A DNA stretch of 64,000 nt from an uncultured Cycloclasticus sp. (GTDB lineage Bacteria; Pseudomonadota; Gammaproteobacteria; Methylococcales; Cycloclasticaceae): positions 1 through 64,000 of the forward strand of contig CAJXOJ010000001.1 of the NCBI GenBank assembly GCA_913057515.1, written 5' to 3'. Position 1 is the stretch's first letter. Each line of letters opens with the position of its first letter. The translations under genes were made by a program, and so were the position numbers. This document shows positions 56,816 through 64,000 of this stretch, piece after piece. The notes beneath the pieces are model-generated. The model made no database searches, had not been told where the DNA came from, and worked only from the letters and a program-made list of their open reading frames with translations.

Positions 56816-57826
56816 ATGTCAAAAAAAGAACTCATGCCTATTAGCTATGTCCAACTTGCCATTCGCGCACTGGCTAACAAAGGTATATCTGCTGAACAAG
56901 TCCTACAATACACCGATTTAACAAGTGACAATTTAAAAGACGATACTCGAGTTAACTTAGAACAGTTCATCAGAGTGATCCTCAACACAAAAGAAGCAAC
57001 CAACGACCCTAGCATTGGGTTAGTCCTAGGCTCTTTACTACACCCTTCCACTCATGGATCTGTCGGTTGGGCAGCCATTAATAGCTCAACGTTGTCAGAA
57101 GCTATCAATATTTTCCAAAAATATAGTCAAATCCGCACGCCTTTTATTCTTTACACGGCGATTACCACGAAAGATCAATACATTATTAGGCTCACGCTGA
57201 CAGAAAATCTTAAAACTGCCCATATCATTTTTGTTGAAGCGATGCTCATGTTGCTACAACACGTCATTGAATTTATTTTAGGTCGAGAAATGAGTGAAGC
57301 CAGTCTTCATATTAATAGCTCAAAGCCTGCGTACGCTGATATTTACCAGCAATACTTTCATTGCCCCATTTATTTTGATTCAGACTATCTAGAAATATGC
57401 TTACCTTTGTCTGCGAAAGATATTGTTAACCCAAATGCAGACATTCAGATGTATCAAATGGCGTTAGAGCAATGTCAAGAGGCTGCTCGGCATTTACAAG
57501 CCAACGTCGATATTCACGACCTAATTTATGATTTCTTATCATCCCATTTAAGCTGCTCACCGACGTTAGAAAAAACCGCCCAACACTTTAACTTAACCCC
57601 GCGAACATTAATTCGGCGATTAAAAGAACAACACACCTCATTCCAAACCATTAAAGACGAGGTATTTTCTTTCCAAGCAAGCAACTACCTCAAACGCAGC
57701 GCTATTTCGGTTGACGCACTGTCTTTAGTTTTTGGTTACAGCGACCCTGCTAATTTCAGACGAAGTTTTAAACGTTGGTTTGGACAAACACCTCAGCAAT
57801 ATCGACAACAACACCAAAAGCACTAA
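56816..57826 (+). CDS. AraC-family regulator with arabinose-binding-like N-terminal domain
   Basis: A 336-residue regulator of the OruR/ArgR-like AraC group. The N-terminal 190 residues form the Arabinose_bd-type domain (KGISAEQVLQYTDLTSDNLKDD, LVLGSLLHPSTHGSVGWAA). The C-terminal AraC DNA-binding region has HFNLTPRTLIRRLKEQ and VFGYSDPANFRRSFKRWFGQTPQQYR. It is divergent from the desaturase gene by 170 bp and probably controls it. It is unlike the AraC regulator at 49548 in its sensor domain. Confidence 0.88.
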   Translation: MSKKELMPISYVQLAIRALANKGISAEQVLQYTDLTSDNLKDDTRVNLEQFIRVILNTKEATNDPSIGLVLGSLLHPSTHGSVGWAAINSSTLSEAINIFQKYSQIRTPFILYTAITTKDQYIIRLTLTENLKTAHIIFVEAMLMLLQHVIEFILGREMSEASLHINSSKPAYADIYQQYFHCPIYFDSDYLEICLPLSAKDIVNPNADIQMYQMALEQCQEAARHLQANVDIHDLIYDFLSSHLSCSPTLEKTAQHFNLTPRTLIRRLKEQHTSFQTIKDEVFSFQASNYLKRSAISVDALSLVFGYSDPANFRRSFKRWFGQTPQQYRQQHQKH

Positions 57827-57834
57827 TAATTCGA

Positions 57835-59523
57835 CTACGATTCTTCGTCTATTTTACCTAACCGATAGGCTAGTTGTGGGCGAGTCATCCCCAAAGCTCT
57901 TGCAGCTTTAGATAAGTTTCCTTCAGAACGTTTTACAGCCTCTTTTAATATAGTCTCTTCAATCTCAAACAAGTTATTTTGCGCGTCAAAAAACATCTCT
58001 ACAAACTGGTTATAAACGCCCTTACTAACGGTTTTTAATTGGCCGCTATTATCAACACTTAGCTCAGGCGCTTGTTCAATATTCATCATCGCAAAAAGGT
58101 GCTTAAGCTCCACCTTGCCGCCATTATCACAAAGTAAAACCCCTCTTTCTATTACGTTTTCTAACTCTCGGATGTTACCAGGCCACTGATAAGCTTCAAG
58201 CTGAACCATTGCGTGATGCGTGATACCTTTAATGTCTTTATGATATTTAGCCTTATATTTGGCAATAAAACTGTCTGCCAACAAAGCAATGTCGCATTGC
58301 CTATCTCTTAAAGGCGGAACAACAATAGGGTAAACATTTAAACGGTAAAATAAATCCCGTCTAAAATGATCTTTTTCAACTTTTGCAAGTAGATCTGCAT
58401 GGGTAGCCGCTACCACTCGCACATCAACAGAAATAACCTTACTGCCCCCTACCCGCTCCAACTCACCTTCCTGTAGAACACGTAATAATTTCGCCTGCGC
58501 TGAATAAGACATATCACCAATCTCATCCAAAAATAGCGTTCCACCGTTAGCTCGTTCAAAACGACCTTCTCTAGATTGATGTGCACCTGTATAGGCACCC
58601 TTTTCAACACCAAACAACTCGGCCTCTAGTAGGTCGTCCGGTATCGCTGCACAATTCATGGCTATAAAGGGCTTATCAGCCCGACTACTCTTTCTATGTA
58701 AAGCACGAGCAAACAATTCTTTACCAACGCCCGTTTCACCTAACAATAAAACTGTTACTGGGCCTTGCACCGCCTTTTCTAACAGGCCAATCGCCTCTTT
58801 AAATGGAGCGGATTCCCCAACAATGTGATCATCTTGTTTATCGTGTTCATCAAGCGATGAACGTAAACTCACCACTTCATCACGTAAGTCCAGAAATTCA
58901 TCAACAATACTATTTGCCTCATAGTATTGCTTCAACTCCTCAGCATTGTCCCACTCATCTAAAGGCTTACCTACGATAATGCAATGGTCATGACCACATG
59001 CACGACATGCTTGCTCTACAAAAAGTATAGCTTGCCCAGTAAATTCTGAACTATAACCACTGGCATACCCCACTTCCATCCAACAAACAGGGTCCTCAGA
59101 AAGCCCAAAAGCCTTTTGATGCACCTCGCTTTCGTAAGAATTCTCCCAGCCTAATTCCATGTAAAACTTTTTGGCTTGAATATCTAGCTCAAACTGAGTG
59201 GTTGTAACACGAACAATACCTTCAAGCTGATGCAACTGAGGACCCACTAAAAACTGATCCTTTTCACTGGCATTAGGGCGTAATTTTCTTGCCAGCTTGG
59301 CATCTTCAACGCCAGCTTTATAGCCCGTTCGCATAATGATGCCTTTTGCCCTATCAACACCTAATGTTTCAATCAATTCTCGACGCATAGAGCCGAGCGC
59401 CTCACTATGTAACAGCAGCATCCGTTGCTCACCTAACCAAATATGCCCCGTATCTGGCGAAAACCGGATACGTTCTTTTAAGTCATCACTAGGTGGGTAG
59501 CTCTGTCTAATTTTATCTACCAT
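57835..59523 (-). CDS. sigma-54-dependent phenol-sensing activator (DmpR/MopR/XylR class)
   Basis: A 562-residue enhancer-binding protein (DmpR 563): XylR_N/V4R sensor (1-205), linker (about 206-232), AAA+ ATPase (about 235-470; Walker A GETGVGKE 262-269, GAYTGA loop 309-314, Walker [11 protein letters not shown]) and a Fis-type helix-turn-helix (about 520-560). Residues matching the MopR zinc site (Cys147, Glu170, Cys173, Cys181) and the phenol-contacting His98 and Trp126 are all present at a constant offset of eight. This strongly suggests it binds phenols. The GAFTGA loop has Tyr for Phe, a known functional variant. It abuts the AraC gene convergently. Confidence 0.94.
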   Translation of the reverse strand: MVDKIRQSYPPSDDLKERIRFSPDTGHIWLGEQRMLLLHSEALGSMRRELIETLGVDRAKGIIMRTGYKAGVEDAKLARKLRPNASEKDQFLVGPQLHQLEGIVRVTTTQFELDIQAKKFYMELGWENSYESEVHQKAFGLSEDPVCWMEVGYASGYSSEFTGQAILFVEQACRACGHDHCIIVGKPLDEWDNAEELKQYYEANSIVDEFLDLRDEVVSLRSSLDEHDKQDDHIVGESAPFKEAIGLLEKAVQGPVTVLLLGETGVGKELFARALHRKSSRADKPFIAMNCAAIPDDLLEAELFGVEKGAYTGAHQSREGRFERANGGTLFLDEIGDMSYSAQAKLLRVLQEGELERVGGSKVISVDVRVVAATHADLLAKVEKDHFRRDLFYRLNVYPIVVPPLRDRQCDIALLADSFIAKYKAKYHKDIKGITHHAMVQLEAYQWPGNIRELENVIERGVLLCDNGGKVELKHLFAMMNIEQAPELSVDNSGQLKTVSKGVYNQFVEMFFDAQNNLFEIEETILKEAVKRSEGNLSKAARALGMTRPQLAYRLGKIDEES

Positions 59524-59616
59524 TAGGTTTACAATCTGTCAGAAAATTCAACGGTAAGCTTAAACCAAAAAATTGACCATTTCATTAAAATGTAGTCTTT
59601 CTTACCATAAATTTAA

Positions 59617-59850
59617 TTAATCAAACCAATCATCTAACTCTGTACCATTCAACTCATTGATGGCGTAGTTATTAAAATCACGATAAACCGTCCAGTCGTG
59701 TATTTTTTGTGGTGCGGATGTTTTCGTCTCTTCCTCAGCTAATTGGCCTTCGTATTTTTTTAGCATCCCATCACTGTAATTATTGCATTGTTGAAGAAAG
59801 TCTATAATGATCGATTTTTTATCAGCTAACGATAGCGTGTTTTTAGTCAT
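59617..59850 (-). CDS. small acidic protein of unknown function
   Basis: A 77-residue acidic protein, helical in character, with a conserved-looking middle (KIHDWTVYRDFNNYAINEL) and the ending NGTELDDWFD. No signal peptide, membrane segment or known motif. It lies 94 bp upstream of the phenol-sensor gene in the same orientation and is divergent from ubiX by 76 bp. The ribosome site is weak. It could be an accessory subunit or regulator for the ubiX/ubiD system or for the sensor; there is no evidence for either. Confidence 0.55.
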   Translation of the reverse strand: MTKNTLSLADKKSIIIDFLQQCNNYSDGMLKKYEGQLAEEETKTSAPQKIHDWTVYRDFNNYAINELNGTELDDWFD

Positions 59851-59926
59851 TTGATTCTCACTTTAAGATTGACGGTGTTTTTATTTAACGATATGGTCAA
59901 TTCCTTTTTTACAATAATAAAACACC

Positions 59927-60502
59927 ATGAAGAAAAAAATTATTGTTGCCATCACTGGCGCAACGGGGTCTATATACGGTACCCGCTTACTTGAAATCCT
60001 GCAAACAGTTGATGACGTGGAAAGCCACCTTATTCTATCAAGCGCAGGCGCCTTAACGGCAAAGCATGAAATCGGTATAAATAAGCAAGCCATAGAGTCT
60101 CTTGCAGATGTTGTTCATAACCCTAAAGACATTGGCGCAACTCTTTCAAGTGGTTCGTTTATTACTCACGGCATGGTCATTGCGCCTTGTTCCATGAAAA
60201 CACTGGGCTCTATCGCAAACGGCATAGCCGACAACTTGGTATCACGAGCAGCCGACGTTATTTTAAAGGAGCGCCGCAAACTTATACTAATGGTGCGCGA
60301 AACACCATTAAACCTTGTTCATTTAAGAAACATGACCACCTTATCTGAAATGGGCGCCATCATCGCGCCACCCGTCCCCGCTTTTTACACCCAACCAAAA
60401 ACGATTGACGATATTGTTAATCATACTGTTGGAAGAATACTGGACACATTAGATATATCTAATGCAAATTATGTCAGACGCTGGCAGGGCCTTTCAAAAT
60501 AA
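59927..60502 (+). CDS. ubiX: flavin prenyltransferase UbiX
   Basis: UbiX makes prenylated FMN, the cofactor of UbiD decarboxylases, from FMN and dimethylallyl phosphate. The 191-residue protein has the motifs AITGATGSIYGTRLLE (8-23), APCSMKTLGSIANGIADNLVSRAADV, ERRKLILMVRETPLNLVHLRNM and PPVPAFYTQPKTIDD. It starts an operon-like plus-strand series ubiX, Tat-signal protein, pchF-like, pchC-like, ubiD-like. The ubiD gene 2.6 kb downstream is its likely client. Linkage to a catabolic ubiD rather than ubiquinone genes implies a degradative role. Confidence 0.94.
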   Translation: MKKKIIVAITGATGSIYGTRLLEILQTVDDVESHLILSSAGALTAKHEIGINKQAIESLADVVHNPKDIGATLSSGSFITHGMVIAPCSMKTLGSIANGIADNLVSRAADVILKERRKLILMVRETPLNLVHLRNMTTLSEMGAIIAPPVPAFYTQPKTIDDIVNHTVGRILDTLDISNANYVRRWQGLSK

Positions 60503-60542
60503 TAATCACCCAGCACCTTAATTACACTGCAAAGAGGAACTT

Positions 60543-61127
60543 ATGTTAAGCAGACGCACATTTATCAAATCCGCATTGGCCACTAACGTTGCCTTATTAG
60601 CCACCCCATCTCAAGCGCTTCAACACGTCTTAACCGGCTCCGAAGAGATACCCTTACTGGTGTTTGCTGATGAGCATTCACTCAATTCAAAGCACTTTAT
60701 TTCCAATGTTGCCGAGCGTAAGTCTAATATCGATTTAGATATTGGCCAACACTTTGAGCTACTTAGAGAATTTTGCAAAGAATCACCAAGGGGTCAAGTG
60801 TCAGGTTTAACTAGAGATTCAGATTTTTTTGCACTTGAACAGATCGCAAAAGATTTTGGGTTTTATACCCAATATTCGGCCACCCATCATTATTCTGGAA
60901 ACACGTTAACGCACGAAGTATCTAGCTCAAAAGACTCTGCAGAGCTCATTACATCATCGCTTAAAAATGCAAAGGACCAATGGCCTCAATGGCTCGCTAA
61001 CCATATGCGCGTTTTACCACGAGGAAATTCACAACTCGTCACGAAAAAAACACAAATCACCTTAGCTAATACCGACCAGCATGACTTTTTAGTTTCTTGG
61101 TCTCTCAGCTCAAATAAACATATTTAA
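60543..61127 (+). CDS. Tat-exported protein of unknown function
   Basis: A 194-residue protein with a clear twin-arginine signal (SRRTFIK at residues 3-9, hydrophobic stretch to residue 22, cleavage near PSQA-LQ). The mature part shows no recognised domain; it contains a run of His residues near the middle (SATHHYSGN) and no cysteine pair for haem or iron-sulfur binding. It begins 40 nt after ubiX and ends 13 nt before the signal-less 4-cresol-dehydrogenase-like flavoprotein. Pseudomonas pch clusters contain an uncharacterised gene (pchX); whether this is related I cannot tell. A carrier or assembly role for the flavoprotein is a hypothesis. Confidence 0.75.
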   Translation: MLSRRTFIKSALATNVALLATPSQALQHVLTGSEEIPLLVFADEHSLNSKHFISNVAERKSNIDLDIGQHFELLREFCKESPRGQVSGLTRDSDFFALEQIAKDFGFYTQYSATHHYSGNTLTHEVSSSKDSAELITSSLKNAKDQWPQWLANHMRVLPRGNSQLVTKKTQITLANTDQHDFLVSWSLSSNKHI

Positions 61128-61140
61128 TTCTGGAATAAAC

Positions 61141-62709
61141 ATGACTAAACCACTCCCACAAGGTATCACTTTAGGTCAGCTTAATGCGGCAGTAGCCGAG
61201 ATCGAAAAAGTCGTTGGCAAAGACTATGTTTACTTAGACGACGTAAAAGAACTACGAAGCTACCGTGACCCATACAACACAACTGACGATGCTGATTTTG
61301 CACCATCTGCGGCCGTAGCGCCTCAAAATGTTGAGCAAATTCAAAAAATTCTAGCTATCGTCAATAATTATAAAATTCCTGTTTGGACTATTTCAACGGG
61401 TAAGAACTTTGCTTATGGTGGTCCTGCTCCGCGCAAGCCTGGTTATATTGTCCTTGATTTAAAACTCATGAATAAAATTCTTGAGGTGAATGAAAAGCAT
61501 GGTTACGCCATTGTTGAACCCGGCGTGAGTTACTACGACTTATATAACTACATTCAAGAAAAAGGTTTAAAACTTTGGATCGATTGCGCAGCACCCGCTT
61601 GGGGCGGCATTGTCGGCAACACATCCGAACATGGCGCTGGTTACACACCCTACGGTGACCACCTCTTAATGCAATGTGGTATGCAAGTCGTTCTTGCCGA
61701 TGGCACCATTGTTGAAACAGGCATGGATACCACAGCAAACAGCAAAACAGGTGGCTTGTATAAATATGGTCAAGGCGCTGCCATTGACGGTCTATTTACC
61801 CAATCTAACTTTGGTGTCATTACCCGTATGGGCATTTGGTTAATGCCTGAACCTCCTGGCTACACACCGTTTATGATTACCTTGGAAAATGAGCACGATC
61901 TTGAAACGGTGACCGATCTCTCGTTACCGCTTCGGGTCAACCAAGTTATTCATAACGCCCCGATGACGGTTGATTTACTATGGGAATCTGCGATGTCTGT
62001 TAGCCGTAGTCAATACTATACGGGGAAAGGCCCTATGCCAGATAGCCACCGCAAGAAAATGGCTAAAGATCTCGATTTGGGCATATGGAATTACTACGGC
62101 GCTGTATACGGCCCAGGCCCGATGATGAAAAATAATATGGATGTTATCAGAGATACATTTGGTAGTATTCCAGGTGCAAAATTTCATTATGACGACACCA
62201 GAAAAGGTGACCCTGGCTGGGATTATCGCGTTAAGCTAATGAAAGGCACCCCTAATATGACTGAATTCAGCTTACTTAACTGGATCGGTGGTGGTGGCCA
62301 CATCAACTTCTCTCCTATCTCAGCTGCTGATGGCAAGTCGGCCATGAGGCAATACGAAATGATTAGGAAAAGGTCTCACGAGTATGGTTTTGATTACATT
62401 GGCGAATTTTTAATTGGCTGGAGGGATCAACATCATATATTTATGCTCATGTTTGACCGTATGAGCGCTGAAGAAAAGAAACGGGCACATGACTTATTTG
62501 CCATCTTAGTTGATGATGCCGCAGCCCTAGGTTATGGCGAATACCGGACACATTTATCCTTTATGGATCAAATAGCCGGCACCTTTTCTTGGAATGACAA
62601 CGCGCTTTGGGATACTCATCACGCGCTAAAAGACGAATTGGATCCAAATGGTATTCTCTCCCCTGGGAAACAGGGTATTTGGCCAAAAAACTTAAGAGGT
62701 AACTCATGA
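61141..62709 (+). CDS. pchF: 4-cresol dehydrogenase (hydroxylating) flavoprotein subunit
   Basis: A 522-residue flavoenzyme of the vanillyl-alcohol-oxidase/p-cresol methylhydroxylase family, which dehydrogenates 4-alkylphenols to quinone methides that add water. The N-terminal FAD-binding (PCMH) domain is seen (SAAVAPQNVEQIQKIL, WTISTGKNFAYGGPAPR, GIVGNTSEHGAGYTPYGDH) and the C-terminal domain (RDQHHIFMLMFDR, YRTHLSFMDQI, DPNGILSPGKQGIW). His387 (GGGHINFSP) falls where VAO has its FAD-linking His, not the Tyr of classical PchF. No signal peptide. It overlaps the cytochrome gene by 4 nt. p-Cresol or a 4-alkylphenol is the likely substrate. Confidence 0.9.
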   Translation: MTKPLPQGITLGQLNAAVAEIEKVVGKDYVYLDDVKELRSYRDPYNTTDDADFAPSAAVAPQNVEQIQKILAIVNNYKIPVWTISTGKNFAYGGPAPRKPGYIVLDLKLMNKILEVNEKHGYAIVEPGVSYYDLYNYIQEKGLKLWIDCAAPAWGGIVGNTSEHGAGYTPYGDHLLMQCGMQVVLADGTIVETGMDTTANSKTGGLYKYGQGAAIDGLFTQSNFGVITRMGIWLMPEPPGYTPFMITLENEHDLETVTDLSLPLRVNQVIHNAPMTVDLLWESAMSVSRSQYYTGKGPMPDSHRKKMAKDLDLGIWNYYGAVYGPGPMMKNNMDVIRDTFGSIPGAKFHYDDTRKGDPGWDYRVKLMKGTPNMTEFSLLNWIGGGGHINFSPISAADGKSAMRQYEMIRKRSHEYGFDYIGEFLIGWRDQHHIFMLMFDRMSAEEKKRAHDLFAILVDDAAALGYGEYRTHLSFMDQIAGTFSWNDNALWDTHHALKDELDPNGILSPGKQGIWPKNLRGNS

Positions 62710-63149
62710 ACAAGCATCTTTTAATTTTCGCCAGCCTGTTATTCCTCACTGCTTGCGAGCAACAGGCTACAGAACCGGAAACTAGTCCAGAATCATCCGC
62801 TGAAAAAGCGACTACCATGGTGCCCGAAGCATCAGCAGAGTCAACCTCAAGTTATGTACCGAGCAACCGCTCTGGGAAGGTTATTTTCGCTCTACACTGC
62901 GCTGGTTGCCATGACCCTGGTAATGCACATGCGGCAACAAAACAACTTGCTCTGGTACGTGGCAAAGATTTAGCCGTAATCATGCAACGTAAAGACTTAG
63001 TGCCTGACTACATCAAATATATCGTTAGGGATGGTCTACTAGAGATGCCTCCTTTCCGTCCAACGGATATTAATAATGCCGAACTGGATAATTTAGCAAA
63101 CTACATTGTCGATAGCGCTAAAGCATACACACCTGAGGAAACTAAATAA
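62706..63149 (+). CDS. pchC: lipoprotein cytochrome c subunit (PchC-like)
   Basis: A 147-residue cytochrome c that would accept electrons from the adjacent flavoprotein. The N terminus is a lipoprotein signal (lipobox LTAC, Cys17), followed by a Glu/Ser/Pro-rich tether (about 18-55) and a class-I haem domain with CAGCH (about 69-73) and a distal Met in LEMPPFRP. Classical PchC is a soluble periplasmic protein of about 80 residues, so the membrane anchor and long tether are notable. Start ATG overlaps pchF (ATGA); its stop overlaps the ubiD start (TAATG). Confidence 0.9.
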   Translation: MNKHLLIFASLLFLTACEQQATEPETSPESSAEKATTMVPEASAESTSSYVPSNRSGKVIFALHCAGCHDPGNAHAATKQLALVRGKDLAVIMQRKDLVPDYIKYIVRDGLLEMPPFRPTDINNAELDNLANYIVDSAKAYTPEETK

Positions 63150-64000
63150 TGAGTACCGATAAAAAACCCTTATCCGCCACGGCCAGAGCTGTTGGTGAAC
63201 GTATTGGTAGCTTACGTGATTTTATAGAGTTTCTAGAAGAAAACGGCCAATGTATCACTTGGACCAATGAAATCATGCCTGAGCCAGACGTTCGCAATAT
63301 TGCTGTTGCAGCCGGTCGTGACTCAATGAATGGTCCTGCCGTTATTTTTAACAATATCGCCGGCTATCCTGGCAAAAAACTGGTACTAGGTGTCCATGGT
63401 AGCTTCACCAATTTAGCACTCTTATTGGGGCACCCTAAAGGCACCACCATTAAAGAATTGTTTTACGACATTATTTCGCGTTGGGGGGATGATAAACCAC
63501 TGCTTGATTTTATCGAACCAGAGGCAGCCCCAGTCAATGAAAATCGTCTCACCGATAACTTCAATCTATACGATTTATTACCGCTCTATCGCATCAATGA
63601 ATATGACGGTGGCTTTTACATAGGTAAGGCAAATGTTGTTAGCCGTGATCCACGCGACCCGGATAACTTCGGCAAACAAAATGTCGGTATTTATCGCATT
63701 CAAGTGCAAGCACCCGGTGAGTTTACCTTACTGTCTATTCCTGCCCATGATATGGGTCGCCATATTATGGCAGCTGAGCAAGAAGGCGTACCGTTAAAAA
63801 TCTCTGTGATGCTCGGCAATCACCCAGCTATGTGCATGTTTGCGGCAACACCTGTTGGTTATGAGGAGTCGGAGTTTGCTTATGCTTCACAAATGATGGG
63901 CAGCCCTCTTCGCCTCACAAAATCAGGCAATGGCATGGATATCCTAGCCGATTCTGAAATGATTATTGAAGCAGAACTGATGAATGGTGTACGCACATTT
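63149..64000 (+). CDS. UbiD-family decarboxylase (partial, runs off the right edge)
   Basis: The first 284 residues of a prenyl-FMN-dependent decarboxylase. Family features: SLRDFIEFLEENGQ at the N terminus, FNNIAGYPGKKLVLGVHGS, the prFMN/metal region FGKQNVGIYRIQV (Arg183) and IMAAEQEGVPLKISVMLGNHP. Catabolic UbiD enzymes decarboxylate 4-hydroxybenzoate, vanillate, protocatechuate and similar acids; reversible carboxylation is also known. Linked to ubiX and 4-cresol dehydrogenase, 4-hydroxybenzoate is a sensible guess. The catalytic glutamates lie near or beyond the window edge and cannot be checked. Confidence 0.92.
   Translation, partial: MSTDKKPLSATARAVGERIGSLRDFIEFLEENGQCITWTNEIMPEPDVRNIAVAAGRDSMNGPAVIFNNIAGYPGKKLVLGVHGSFTNLALLLGHPKGTTIKELFYDIISRWGDDKPLLDFIEPEAAPVNENRLTDNFNLYDLLPLYRINEYDGGFYIGKANVVSRDPRDPDNFGKQNVGIYRIQVQAPGEFTLLSIPAHDMGRHIMAAEQEGVPLKISVMLGNHPAMCMFAATPVGYEESEFAYASQMMGSPLRLTKSGNGMDILADSEMIIEAELMNGVRTF

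Overview
The window looks like part of a marine gammaproteobacterial chromosome with moderate to low G+C and many TTG/GTG starts. The Na+-translocating NADH:quinone reductase, fabA-fabB, polar-type chemotaxis genes (cheYZA-parC-parP-cheW) and a large aromatic-degradation block fit an aromatic degrader of the Cycloclasticus type. That placement is an inference: only the first 20 nt of a 16S rRNA gene are present.

Layout. 1-587: 5' end of a minus-strand rRNA operon with boxA and tandem P1/P2 promoters. 588-11.8 kb: housekeeping genes on the minus strand: a small conserved protein, exonuclease I, a CBS protein, nqrABCDEF-apbE-nqrM (nqrM is only 58 codons) and a YadGH-type ABC exporter. 11.9-17.1 kb: malic enzyme, a flagellar-like mini protein, an FKBP isomerase, fabB/fabA. 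17.1-21.3 kb: a four-gene minus-strand operon (LLM flavin oxidoreductase, meta-cleavage-type hydrolase, ketopantoate-reductase-like protein, transporter). 21.7-32.1 kb: fliN behind a sigma-54 site, a chemotaxis operon behind a sigma-28 site, then a convergent MCP-cheB-cheR unit whose CheB lacks a receiver domain. 32.5-37.1 kb: an unassigned catabolic cluster (PanE-like, DapA-like aldolase, tartrate/D-malate dehydrogenase, divergent GabD).

37.2-64 kb is an aromatic catabolic island. A lower meta-pathway operon (catechol 2,3-dioxygenase, GlcG-like protein, dmpC, E, F, G, H, I) runs 43.9 to 37.3 kb. A second operon (two tandem group-D flavin monooxygenases, a Fre-like flavin reductase, a XylT-like ferredoxin, a second catechol 2,3-dioxygenase) runs 49.0 to 44.3 kb. 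Next come an AraC regulator, an HpaB-type monooxygenase, a benzoate-type Rieske dioxygenase (alpha and beta only), an alcohol dehydrogenase, a membrane desaturase, a second AraC regulator and a DmpR/MopR-class phenol sensor. The right end holds ubiX, a Tat-signal protein, a 4-cresol-dehydrogenase-type flavoprotein, a lipoprotein cytochrome c and the start of a ubiD-family decarboxylase.

Taken together (inference), a 4-alkylphenol could be oxidised by the PchF/PchC pair, decarboxylated by the UbiD/UbiX system to a phenol, hydroxylated by flavin monooxygenases to a catechol, and cleaved and processed by the meta pathway to pyruvate and acetyl-CoA. The most interesting points are the signal-less flavocytochrome next to a Tat-signal protein, the decarboxylative link to phenol, the tandem group-D oxygenases in the place of a multicomponent phenol hydroxylase, the receiver-less CheB, and an intrinsic terminator inside the start of apbE.
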